Shown piece after piece: positions 47,387 through 56,047 of a DNA stretch of 64,000 nt. The notes below the pieces were generated by a model. The model was given only the letters and a program-made list of their open reading frames with translations, ran no database searches and had not been told where the DNA came from. Source of the DNA: Caldilineaceae bacterium (GTDB taxonomy: Bacteria; Chloroflexota; Anaerolineae; Caldilineales; Caldilineaceae). The DNA lies in the NCBI GenBank assembly GCA_020846635.1, contig JADLDO010000007.1:1-64000 (forward strand), read 5' to 3'. The position numbers and the translations under genes were made by a program. Position 1 is the stretch's first letter, and each line of letters opens with the position of its first letter.

Positions 47387-47745
47387 GAGGCCTGCTCCTG
47401 TGGGCACGACCATGCAGCAAGGGGCGCATGGTGATCCGCACTGTCGCAATCTGCACTGTGACCATCTGTCCTGTAACAACCTGAATCGAGGTCGGGGTCT
47501 GCGCTGGCCTGACGCTTAGAATGACGGTTTACAAAATCGGATGCTGTGCGCCACGTTCCATTGTCCCAACGAACAATGGTAGCTTTCGAGGTATATCTTC
47601 GAACGCACCTATTTTAATCGCTATATCGTCATGATCACAAGAGCTAACCTTCAAGATAAAAGTCCTGGTTGCCTACATCAAATTCATGTGGGTTAGCGTG
47701 ATCTTCGTCGTTCCCCCGTGGTTCTGCGAAAGGAAAAAATTGAAT

Positions 47746-48558
47746 ATGTCTAGGATGGCACAATTTCGTCTCAGTATAGGGGCGATCCTCATTGTAATGC
47801 TAGGGTTCGCCTGGATTCCTCAAGCCGTGAGCGCGTCCGAAGGGGAGCCGCAGGACGGCCCGTCGGGTCCAACTGCGTCCCAATATGGGCCTGGTAATGG
47901 TTACGATGATGGGTACAGCGGTGATCGCAATAGTGACTACAACAATGACTATGGTAATGATTACGGTGGTGGGTACAACGATGAGCGCAGTAGCGACTAC
48001 AACAACGAGCGCGACGGTGGGTACAGCGATGAATACAATGGCGGGTACAACAACGAGCGCGATGGTGGGTACAATGGCGTAAATAGTCGATCCGGTGTCT
48101 GTTCGTCTATTCATACAGTGGGGCTTGGGGAAAATCTCTCTAGGATCGCTGAGCAATATGGGGTGAGTGTAGATGATTTGGCATCGGAGAATCATCTGGA
48201 CGATACGAATCTCATCTATGAAAATCAAGCGCTTTGCATCCCGATCTATGGATCCGGCCCTTCTTCCGGCAGCCGAAACGACGGATACAACAGCCCGGAT
48301 CGCTCTGGCGGATACGACAATCAGGACAACGGGTATGGCAATCAGGGCGGCTATGGGCGACCCGGTGAGAGCTATGACCCAAGCCTTCGCTACGGCGACC
48401 AAAGCAATGGCTATGGCGAGCAGAGCAATGGTTATGGCGAGCAGAGCAATCGCTATGGCGACCAGGGCAACAGCTATGGAAACCAAAGCAATAGCTATGG
48501 CGATCGGGACAATGGCGATGAGCTACAGCCAGGCCAATCGCGCTGGAGTTCGGACTAA
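47746..48558 (+). CDS. Secreted LysM protein with flanking Y/G/N/D/Q-rich low-complexity repeats
   Basis: Signal peptide-like N-terminus; HTVGLGENLSRIAEQYGVSVDDLASENHLDDTNLIYENQALCIP LysM; DGGYN and YGEQSNG repeats. Confidence 0.88.
   Translation: MSRMAQFRLSIGAILIVMLGFAWIPQAVSASEGEPQDGPSGPTASQYGPGNGYDDGYSGDRNSDYNNDYGNDYGGGYNDERSSDYNNERDGGYSDEYNGGYNNERDGGYNGVNSRSGVCSSIHTVGLGENLSRIAEQYGVSVDDLASENHLDDTNLIYENQALCIPIYGSGPSSGSRNDGYNSPDRSGGYDNQDNGYGNQGGYGRPGESYDPSLRYGDQSNGYGEQSNGYGEQSNRYGDQGNSYGNQSNSYGDRDNGDELQPGQSRWSSD
48391..48516 (+). repeat. 21-bp tandem repeat, 6 copies, encoding YG(D/E/N)Q(S/G)N(G/S/R)
   Basis: YGDQSNG YGEQSNG YGEQSNR YGDQGNS YGNQSNS YGDRDNG. Confidence 0.9.
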
Positions 48559-48651
48559 GGCATCGCTGCCGAAATTCCTCTGCTGCGAATAAAACAGTCA
48601 TTTGAGGATCACCGGCTGGTGCCAACCGGCGCAGCCACACAAAGCCTACTC

Positions 48652-48690
48652 AAAAAAGAGACCTTTCCAGGTTGGAAGGTCTCTTTTTGT
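48652..48690 (+). terminator. Intrinsic terminator of LysM gene
   Basis: AAAAAGAGACCTTTCCAGGTTGGAAGGTCTCTTTTTG. Confidence 0.85.
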
Positions 48691-48742
48691 TTGAATTGAA
48701 ACTGCGGTCGCCGCTGTCGATTGTTGGCGGGTGATGTGTCAG

Positions 48743-49744
48743 CTAGGCACTGGCGACCTCACCCTCGCGCATCCTGTGTGCGGCTTCCCAGCCGATGAGC
48801 GCGCGTTTGCGTGTGGCTCCCCAGCGATAGTCACTCACAAGCCCACCCTGGCGAATCACGCGGTGGCAGGGAATCAGGTAGGCGACGGAGTTGGCCCCGA
48901 TCGCGCTGCCCACAGCGCGCATGGCCTTTGGGCTCTCGATGGCGCGCGCAATATCCGCATAGGTGCAGACAGCACCCAGTGGGAGGCGCAGCAGGGCTTC
49001 CCAGACTTTGATCTGGAAGTTAGTGCCTTTGACCAGGATACGCAAGGGGGGCAGATCGTTGTCTTGCCCGGTCGCTGGCCCATTCTCCTGGGTAGTAGGC
49101 TGGGGCGCAAAAATGCGCTCGATCAGCGGCGCAGTTGCGTCGGGGTCAACTGTAATGGTCGCGGCCTTCCAACTCTTGTGAAGCTCGTCGATTGCCTGTT
49201 CCCACGAATGATCGGGGTCAAGGAAATTGAGCGCCACGATGCCGCGCGGGGTCGTGGCAAGCAAGCAGTCGCCAAAGGGGGTGCTGTGCCGCCCCACGCT
49301 GATTTTGAGTCCGGCCCCCTGGCTTTTGTACTCGCCGGGAGTCACCGCTTCCAGTGTGACAAAAAGGTCATGCAGCCGCCCCGGCCCAGAGAGTCCCGCA
49401 TCATAGGCCGCATCCAGAACGCTTTGCGCGGCCAACAGGCTCGCCTTCGCATAATCTACGGTCAAGAATTGGAGAAAGCGTTTGGGGCTGATGCCCGCCC
49501 AACGGCTAAAGACACGCTGGAGGTGGAAGGGGCTTATATTCAGCCGCACCGCTAGATCGTCGAGGCTGGGCTGTTCTTGAAAGTTCTGGCCCAGATAGTG
49601 GATCGCTTGGGCAACCAGCGCATAGTCTGTCGATTCGGTCTGTCTTGCGTCCAGCATATCGGCGGATCGTATTTCAGTCGGGATTGTTCGTAAATTCACC
49701 ACGTTTCTCCTGATCTCTCCTCGTACTCTCCTTGTATCCATCAT
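48743..49744 (-). CDS. Ada-like bifunctional AraC-type regulator/methylated-DNA-protein cysteine methyltransferase
   Basis: LDDLAVRLNISPFHLQRVFSRWAGISPKRFLQFL HTH; AVGSAIGANSVAYLIPCHRVIRQGG active site. Confidence 0.94.
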   Translation of the reverse strand: MMDTRRVRGEIRRNVVNLRTIPTEIRSADMLDARQTESTDYALVAQAIHYLGQNFQEQPSLDDLAVRLNISPFHLQRVFSRWAGISPKRFLQFLTVDYAKASLLAAQSVLDAAYDAGLSGPGRLHDLFVTLEAVTPGEYKSQGAGLKISVGRHSTPFGDCLLATTPRGIVALNFLDPDHSWEQAIDELHKSWKAATITVDPDATAPLIERIFAPQPTTQENGPATGQDNDLPPLRILVKGTNFQIKVWEALLRLPLGAVCTYADIARAIESPKAMRAVGSAIGANSVAYLIPCHRVIRQGGLVSDYRWGATRKRALIGWEAAHRMREGEVASA

Positions 49745-49906
49745 ACCTCAATGGGTCCATTGTAGACCATGCCGCGGGTGATTGCCACCCGATTCTTGCG
49801 CGTCGCCTTGCGCCTGGTTTATGCTGGTGCTACTTCCATACGTACGGATACAATTCACCATGTAGTGTCACCATTCACTATCACCATGTACCCTAAAGGA
49901 TTCACT

Positions 49907-51007
49907 ATGTCTGACGTCCTTCCCATGATTCAGAATATTCCAATTTTTGACGGTCACAACGATACACTGCTCGCTCTGCACTCGCCTGCGTTTAGTGACG
50001 GTCATGTGCGCGGCTTTTTTGAGGCGAGCGAGTACGGTCATATTGACCTGCCGCGGGCGCGGGCGGGCGGTATGGGAGGTGGCTTCTTTGCCATCTTCAC
50101 CCCGTCTCCCCGTCATCACGACGCGCCCATGCCAGGGGTCACAGGCAGCGCGCCCAGCGCGAGCTACGCCATTCCCATTGCGGCGGAGGTTGACCAGACT
50201 ACCGCGCTCAAGCTGACCGTGGACCTTGCTGCCACTCTTTTCCGGCTGGAGCGGGAAGGACAGGGCGCGCTCAAGGTAGTACGCAACGTTGCGGAGATGG
50301 CGCACTGTTTGGCGGATGGTACCTTTGCGATGATCTTCCACATTGAAGGGGCTGAAGCGATTGACCCCGAACTCAATGCGCTGGAGGTACTCTATCAGGC
50401 GGGGCTGCGTTCTTTGGGGATTACCTGGAGCCGTCCCAATATCTTTGCCTCCGGCGTGCCCTTTGCCTTCCCCTCGTCGCCCGACACCGGGCCTGGTCTC
50501 ACCGATGCAGGCAAGGCATTGGTACGCGCGTGCAACGAACTGGGCATCTTGATCGATCTTTCGCATCTCAATGAAAAGGGCTTTTGGGATGTGGCAAAGC
50601 TTTCTTTGGCGCCGCTGGTGGCAACGCACTCCGGCGCACACGCGCTCTGTGCCTCGGCGCGCAATCTCACCGATCGCCAGCTAGACGCGATCCGCGACTC
50701 GGATGGGATCGTGGGGGTGAACTTTCATGTAGGTTTCTTGCGTGAAGATGGCAAACGAGACGCAGCGACAACGCCGCTGACCGAGATCGTGCGTCACCTC
50801 GACTACATGGTGGAGCGCATGGGCATTGACCATGTAGCGCTGGGGTCAGATTTTGACGGTGCGACGATGCCGGGGGACCTGCGCGACGTGGCGGGGCTGC
50901 CCAAGTTGATGGAAGCATTGGCCGCGGCGGGCTATGATGAGTCATCGCAGCGGCAGATTGCCTATGGCAACTGGCTGCGCGTCTTGGGGAAGATTTGGAA
51001 AGCATAG
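49907..51007 (+). CDS. Membrane dipeptidase, peptidase M19 family
   Basis: ORF track from 49769; MSDVLPMIQNIPIFDGHNDTLLAL, FHIEGAEAI, GILIDLSHLNEKGFWDV, LGSDFDGATMPGDL. Confidence 0.94.
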   Translation: MSDVLPMIQNIPIFDGHNDTLLALHSPAFSDGHVRGFFEASEYGHIDLPRARAGGMGGGFFAIFTPSPRHHDAPMPGVTGSAPSASYAIPIAAEVDQTTALKLTVDLAATLFRLEREGQGALKVVRNVAEMAHCLADGTFAMIFHIEGAEAIDPELNALEVLYQAGLRSLGITWSRPNIFASGVPFAFPSSPDTGPGLTDAGKALVRACNELGILIDLSHLNEKGFWDVAKLSLAPLVATHSGAHALCASARNLTDRQLDAIRDSDGIVGVNFHVGFLREDGKRDAATTPLTEIVRHLDYMVERMGIDHVALGSDFDGATMPGDLRDVAGLPKLMEALAAAGYDESSQRQIAYGNWLRVLGKIWKA

Positions 51008-51083
51008 AGAATTCCACGCAGAGTCGCAGAGGAGAGAGTTTCTTTTACAGAACTATGGTTTTCTGGACAGGTTTTAGATTGGC

Positions 51084-51578
51084 ATGATGAACAAACAACC
51101 CAATAGTGATAACTGCTTTATCTGTGGCGTTCAGAATGTGGCGGGCGCACAGGTTGCCTTTTATGAAGTGGCTGCGGAGGATGGCACGCCGGAACTCTTG
51201 GCGCGCTTCACGGGTCGCGAGGTCCATCAAGGCTATCCGGGGCGCATGCATGGCGGGGTAGCATCGGGCATCCTGGATGAGGTGATGTCGCGCTGTATCG
51301 CCTATGGTGAGGACGCGCTCAATCCGCCTGTGTGGGGGGTGACGGTCGAGATGGCGCTGCGCTATCATGCGCCGGTTCCGCTGGGCGTGGAGTTGAGCGC
51401 ACGCGGGCGGATCACGCGTGACCGCAGCCGCACTGCCGAGGCCAGCGCCGAGATCTATTTGCCCGATGGTACGGTGGCAGTCAGCGCCACAGGCAAATTT
51501 ATCAAGCTGCCGCTGGATCAGATTGCCGAAGGGGCGACGGATGCCCTGGGCTGGCAAGTCTACGCGGACGCGCCGTAG
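51084..51578 (+). CDS. Hotdog-fold thioesterase (PaaI-like)
   Basis: HQGYPGRMHGGVASGILDEVMSRC, GVTVEMALRYHAPVPLGVELSARGRI. Confidence 0.92.
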   Translation: MMNKQPNSDNCFICGVQNVAGAQVAFYEVAAEDGTPELLARFTGREVHQGYPGRMHGGVASGILDEVMSRCIAYGEDALNPPVWGVTVEMALRYHAPVPLGVELSARGRITRDRSRTAEASAEIYLPDGTVAVSATGKFIKLPLDQIAEGATDALGWQVYADAP

Positions 51579-51600
51579 GCAAGGCGGCGGCAAATGGTGG

Positions 51601-51762
51601 GTGACGGGTGGCCCTGTGACGGATGTGAAGCAGTGCAAAAAAGGCGGCTGGCAAGAAATGGGCTTCAAGAATCAGGGCGAATGTGTGGCATACTATGCTA
51701 GAGAGTTCACCCCTTCCGGTTTTGGATGGAGTCTCGATTGGAATGACCGTGATGGTCGCTAG
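51601..51762 (+). CDS. Small 53-aa protein with QCKKGGWxxxGFKNQGECV motif
   Basis: GTG-start in-frame sub-ORF of the 51418-51762 ORF: MTGGPVTDVKQCKKGGWQEMGFKNQGECVAYYAREFTPSGFGWSLDWNDRDGR. Confidence 0.45.
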   Translation: MTGGPVTDVKQCKKGGWQEMGFKNQGECVAYYAREFTPSGFGWSLDWNDRDGR

Positions 51763-51841
51763 GATGGCGATAGACGTTAGGCCCGCAGCAAAGTTTGAAT
51801 CCACCTCACTCCCTTTTGCCTAGAATGGAAGCCGCAACCCC

Positions 51842-52999
51842 ATGTCCGCACTTACCTTTACCAAGTTTCGTGTTTGGCAAGTCGTCGTTCCTGCCCGCCA
51901 GGACATTATTACTGCCCCACCCACCAAAGGCTTTCTCTATCGGGATAACCTGAGTTGGCCCGAAGTCCCTGTCCATTTGATCGAAGGTACGACTTCAGAG
52001 GGCTTTACCGCAGTGGGTGAGGCCGACCGCGGTACGCCACAGGCGACCGTCGAGGCGACCCTGCGCGATCTGCTGGGGCGCAATTTGCTCGAAATGTCTC
52101 CCGCCACGGTGTGGATGGTGCCGCGTGAGGCGAGTGTCCTGCCCTTGAGCTATCCAACCTGGTCATGGCAAGCGGCAGAGGGCAAGCACTATTTTACGCT
52201 CGAATCGCTCTGGTTCGATGCCGTGGGCAAGGCGTCGGGGCTGCCCGCACACCGGCTGATGGGCGGCGCGGTGCGCGATGTGGTGGCTGCCGATTTTTGG
52301 GCCAACCGGCCCGCCACGGCGACATTGGGCGCGCTGGTGAAGGAAGCACAGGAGCGCGGGCTGCGCGGCATCAAGATGAAGTGCGACAGCACCGGCGACA
52401 TGGTCAAGGCGGTCTTGGCAGTGGCTCCCGATGTCTCCCCGGATTTTCGCTTTACCATCGACCCGATGTATGCATGGCGCTCGATGCGCGAGAGTGCGCG
52501 CTTTTTTGAGCAGCTTGCCAAGCTTGAACAGCCGGTGCAGATCGAAGACCCCTTCCCGGTCACGGTCGAAGACGACTGGCGGCGCGCCCGCGAAATTGGC
52601 CCGATGACCATTATCTGCCACCCGCGCGGCTCAACCTTGTTCCGCCATGCCTTGCGTGAGGAACTTGCCGACGGCTATAACTTGGGGGGTGGTTCAGCCA
52701 TCGAGTTTATTCAGATGGCGCAGATTGCCGAGTTTGCCTCTAAGGATTGTTGGCATGGCAGCTCGATTGAGATGGGCGTCTTGCAGCATTTGCGGCTGCA
52801 CGCCTCTGCCTGTGCGCGCAACTGCCTCCTTGCCAGCGACCTGTGCAGCGAGTGGGTGCGCGAGCATACGCTGGTCAAACAGCGCATGGAGTATCGCGAT
52901 GGCGGCGCGGTCGTGCCCAACCACCCAGGGCTGGGCGTGGAGTTGGATCACGAGGTCATCCAGAAGTACGCGCGTAAGGAGTTTGAGATCGCGGCGTAG
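51842..52999 (+). CDS. Enolase superfamily (mandelate racemase/muconate lactonizing-like) protein
   Basis: GLRGIKMKCDSTGDMVKAV, FTIDPMYAW, QIEDPFP, HGSSIEMGVLQHL. Confidence 0.85.
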   Translation: MSALTFTKFRVWQVVVPARQDIITAPPTKGFLYRDNLSWPEVPVHLIEGTTSEGFTAVGEADRGTPQATVEATLRDLLGRNLLEMSPATVWMVPREASVLPLSYPTWSWQAAEGKHYFTLESLWFDAVGKASGLPAHRLMGGAVRDVVAADFWANRPATATLGALVKEAQERGLRGIKMKCDSTGDMVKAVLAVAPDVSPDFRFTIDPMYAWRSMRESARFFEQLAKLEQPVQIEDPFPVTVEDDWRRAREIGPMTIICHPRGSTLFRHALREELADGYNLGGGSAIEFIQMAQIAEFASKDCWHGSSIEMGVLQHLRLHASACARNCLLASDLCSEWVREHTLVKQRMEYRDGGAVVPNHPGLGVELDHEVIQKYARKEFEIAA

Positions 53000-53012
53000 G
53001 GCCGGGAGGAGA

Positions 53013-53057
53013 GTGACGATTGAGGGACACTCACACGGAGTGTCCCTCAATCGTCAC
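53013..53057. terminator. Perfect 20-bp stem bidirectional terminator-like hairpin
   Basis: GTGACGATTGAGGGACACTC-ACACG-GAGTGTCCCTCAATCGTCAC between convergent genes. Confidence 0.85.
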
Positions 53058-53072
53058 TGCGGTTTCACCCTG

Positions 53073-53666
53073 CTACCCTTCGCCCACAAACTGCGGATAG
53101 ATCGCCTTGTAGCCCAGGGCTTCGGCAAGTGAGCCAAGCGTCGCCGCCAATAAGTCTTGCACCCAGCTTGGCAGCTTGGCATCATAGCCACCATACTTGT
53201 TTAAGGTCTTGAGGGTGGCGGCTAGTTGCAATGGATCTTTCAGCTCTCCATGCGAATTGACTTTGCCTTCGCGAGCCAGTCCCGCAATCGTCGCAAAGAC
53301 ACCAAGCACATCTTGTACGGCTTGCGCGTTGGGCCGCTCAAACTGATCGAACTGCCGGTAGACGAGAGTTGTCTCCCCGGCGTTCCAGGGATGAATGTGA
53401 GGCTGGCGCGGCTGCATGATAATCGTATCGCCCGCGCTTGCCGTTTTCTCAACGCCGTCAAGCTTATATAATGCTGTGCCGGAGATGATCTCAAAGGTCT
53501 CCGTCCACGTAAGATGCATATGTTCGGGAATCTCCGGTGAGGCATGGGGAACGCTGTGATGCTCCAGCAGCCAGCCATTCCCGTTCGTCTCAGCATCGCT
53601 CTTAAGCACAATGGTACGCCCCTTCGTGATCGGGTTCTCGAAGGTAAAGCCGGCTTGGATCATCAT
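53073..53666 (-). CDS. Cupin domain protein
   Basis: HSVPHASPEIPEHMHLTWTETFEIISGTALYKLDGVEKTASAGDTIIMQPRQPHIHPWNAG; start moved to MMIQAGF. Confidence 0.88.
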   Translation of the reverse strand: MMIQAGFTFENPITKGRTIVLKSDAETNGNGWLLEHHSVPHASPEIPEHMHLTWTETFEIISGTALYKLDGVEKTASAGDTIIMQPRQPHIHPWNAGETTLVYRQFDQFERPNAQAVQDVLGVFATIAGLAREGKVNSHGELKDPLQLAATLKTLNKYGGYDAKLPSWVQDLLAATLGSLAEALGYKAIYPQFVGEG

Positions 53667-53731
53667 CTCCTCTTTTCGGGGTAAAGATTTCCAGGGATAA
53701 ATCAGGACGAAAGATGTGTTGTCATCGTCTC

Positions 53732-54709
53732 CTATCGCGTCAACTGCTCCATCACCCAGCTTGCACGCGCGCCGGATTCGCCGGTGCTGGGGCATTGGCC
53801 GCGGCCTAGAAGCTGATCGACGACAGTCTGGATAAGAGGCTGTTGTACGTGGGCGGGCATGGTGAACTGTTTTTCTTCGGTCTGTCCCTGGCGCACGACC
53901 ACCACTGGCCTATCGAGGTCAAAACAGGCAAACTGGATGCGCCCCTTGTCGCCAATGAGTTCGATCTGGTCGCGCTGCTCATGCGCATCGACTGTGAAAG
54001 ACCAGACCCCTGTCCCTTGCACACCCGAAGCAAAGCGGAAGGTTCCGGTCACAATATCCTCAGCGGCATAGAGGCCCGCTTGGTTGCCCGTCATCCCCTC
54101 TGCCTCAGTGATGGGGCCTAACAGATAATCTAAGATGTCGAGCTCATGGCTGGCGAGATCAAAGAAGAAGCCGCCGCCGGAAAGCTCCGGCGTGATTCGC
54201 CACGGCAGGTTTTGCGCGTCATAGACCACTGGCTTGGCGGCTTGAAGGAGATTGACCGTGACTGCGCGCACTGCGCCGATTGCCCCGGCGTCGAGCAGTT
54301 CTTTGACGTAGACAAACTGCGGCAGGCGTCTGCGGTAGTAGGCGACGAAGAGCGGCACGCCCGCCTGGTTGCAGGCGTCGAGCATCTCACTGCACTCGGC
54401 ATAGGTGCGCGCCATTGGCTTTTCGACATAGACAGGTTTGCCCGCCGCAGCCACGCGCTTTGTGTATTCGGCATGGGTGTTGGGCAGGGTGGCAATATAG
54501 ACGGCATTGACCTCTGGATCGTGAATGATGGCGTCGGCATCATCGCTCCATTTGGCGACACCATGACGCGCGGCGTAATCTTTCGCCTTCTCGCCGTTGC
54601 GCCGCATGACCGCCACCAGCGACGATCCCTGCGCCTTTTGCAAGCCAGGGCCGCTCTTGACCTCCGTGACATCACCGCATCCGATGATTCCCCATCGTAC
54701 AACGTCCAT
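53732..54709 (-). CDS. Gfo/Idh/MocA family oxidoreductase
   Basis: VVRWGIIGCGDVTEVKSGPGLQKA, PNTHAEYTKRVAAAGKPVYVEKPMA. Confidence 0.95.
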   Translation of the reverse strand: MDVVRWGIIGCGDVTEVKSGPGLQKAQGSSLVAVMRRNGEKAKDYAARHGVAKWSDDADAIIHDPEVNAVYIATLPNTHAEYTKRVAAAGKPVYVEKPMARTYAECSEMLDACNQAGVPLFVAYYRRRLPQFVYVKELLDAGAIGAVRAVTVNLLQAAKPVVYDAQNLPWRITPELSGGGFFFDLASHELDILDYLLGPITEAEGMTGNQAGLYAAEDIVTGTFRFASGVQGTGVWSFTVDAHEQRDQIELIGDKGRIQFACFDLDRPVVVVRQGQTEEKQFTMPAHVQQPLIQTVVDQLLGRGQCPSTGESGARASWVMEQLTR

Positions 54710-54799
54710 CTTACTTGATCCTTTTTGGGTGGGCCTTTGGATTGAACTGCATCCTCTGGGTGCAGCCGGTTTTTGTCAATTGAAATGATGAATGGGAAA

Positions 54800-54850
54800 A
54801 CCCCCCCGGAGGCTCAGAACGGGAGCCCTTTGGGCGCGGGAGGGTGTAGG
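54800..54850 (-). terminator. Hairpin with minus-strand T-run downstream of enolase-superfamily gene
   Basis: aaaacccccccggaggctcagaacgggagccctttgggcgcgggagggtg; approximate arms. Confidence 0.5.
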
Positions 54851-54858
54851 ATGGTGAT

Positions 54859-56037
54859 TTATCGCTCAAGGGTGATGGCGTAGTGGCCTTCGATGTAGGG
54901 GAATTGCTCTTCCAGATTCGGAGCCAGGTCAACGCCAAGACCGGGCTGGTCGGGCAGATGCAGCCAGCCATCGACAATGGCGGGTGGCTCGGCGAGGATG
55001 CCCCATTGCAGCGGGCCTTGAATGAGGCATAGCTCCACGACATTGTGATGGCGGCTTGTGTCGCCCTTTGCGCGGTGCTGCACCGGCAGCGCGGCGATGG
55101 CCTGGGCATGGGCCATGCACATCAGGCCGTTGTGCCACGAATGGGGGACAAGGTCCACACCATAGCGATTTGCCACTTCGGCGATACGCAGCAGTTCGGT
55201 GATTCCGCAGATGCCCGCATCGGGTTGGACGATGTCGTAGGCTTTCTTTTCAAGATAGGGACGGAACTGCTCGACCGTATGAAAGGTTTCGCCGCCGCTG
55301 ATCGGCATCTCCACCGCGGCGCAGAGACGCGCATAGCCATCGATATTCTCGCGGGCGATGGGCTCCTCGAACCAGGCAAAGCCCAGACGATCCAGCTCTT
55401 TGGCAATCGTCAGAGCCTCCTCCTCGCTCCAGCGCAGGCCCCCATCCAGCATTAATTCCATCCGGCCATCGACAGCCTGGGCCAGTTCGCGCACAAAGCC
55501 GAGGAAATGGTCAAGGGTAATGCCGTCCCAACTCCAGTCGGTGCCGGGCCGAAATTTGAGCGCGCGATAGCCCTGGTCGATATACTCCAATGCCTCGTCG
55601 ATCAGTTGCTCCGGGCGGCTTCGCCAGTCAAAGCGGCAGCCGCTGGAGGCATAGAGACGCACTTGACCGGCGGCGTTGGGGTTGATCAACTTGGCGACGG
55701 ATTGGCCTTGAATCTTGCCGCGCAGGTCCCACAAGGCACAGTCAATGCCCGCGACCGCTGCATCGTGGGGGCGTGTGCGCCCATTGGGATGGGGCATGAT
55801 GGTGGGATCGGTGGGGTCTTTGCCGATCAGGTCGGGGGCGAGGAAATCCACCCATTCGCGGATCAACAGGGGCCAACCATAGGCGCTGGCTTCACCGATG
55901 CCTGTCACCCCTTCATCTGTGTGGATGACGACAATGGCGCAGTCGGCTTTGATGGTGCGGAAGCGAGATGTGAACCACTGGCGTTCCGGCTCATGCGGGC
56001 GCGACAGTGCGATCGTTTCGAGCTTTGTGATCTTCAT
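54859..56037 (-). CDS. Enolase superfamily sugar-acid dehydratase-like protein
   Basis: YRALKFRPGTDWSWDGIT, LMLDGGLRWSEEEAL, FAWFEEPI, SGGETFHTVEQF, VDLVPHSWHNGL. Confidence 0.93.
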   Translation of the reverse strand: MKITKLETIALSRPHEPERQWFTSRFRTIKADCAIVVIHTDEGVTGIGEASAYGWPLLIREWVDFLAPDLIGKDPTDPTIMPHPNGRTRPHDAAVAGIDCALWDLRGKIQGQSVAKLINPNAAGQVRLYASSGCRFDWRSRPEQLIDEALEYIDQGYRALKFRPGTDWSWDGITLDHFLGFVRELAQAVDGRMELMLDGGLRWSEEEALTIAKELDRLGFAWFEEPIARENIDGYARLCAAVEMPISGGETFHTVEQFRPYLEKKAYDIVQPDAGICGITELLRIAEVANRYGVDLVPHSWHNGLMCMAHAQAIAALPVQHRAKGDTSRHHNVVELCLIQGPLQWGILAEPPAIVDGWLHLPDQPGLGVDLAPNLEEQFPYIEGHYAITLER

Positions 56038-56047
56038 GGCGGGGTTT

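Noticed and set aside
47800-48486. 228-aa minus-strand ORF rich in Val/Ile/Ala
   Set aside because: Mirror image of the LysM gene repeats; apparent hydrophobic repeats are an artefact of the Y/G/N/D codons.
47881-48540. Repeat-rich region considered as a CRISPR array
   Set aside because: Repeats are in-frame 21-bp coding units without unique spacers; it encodes a low-complexity protein.
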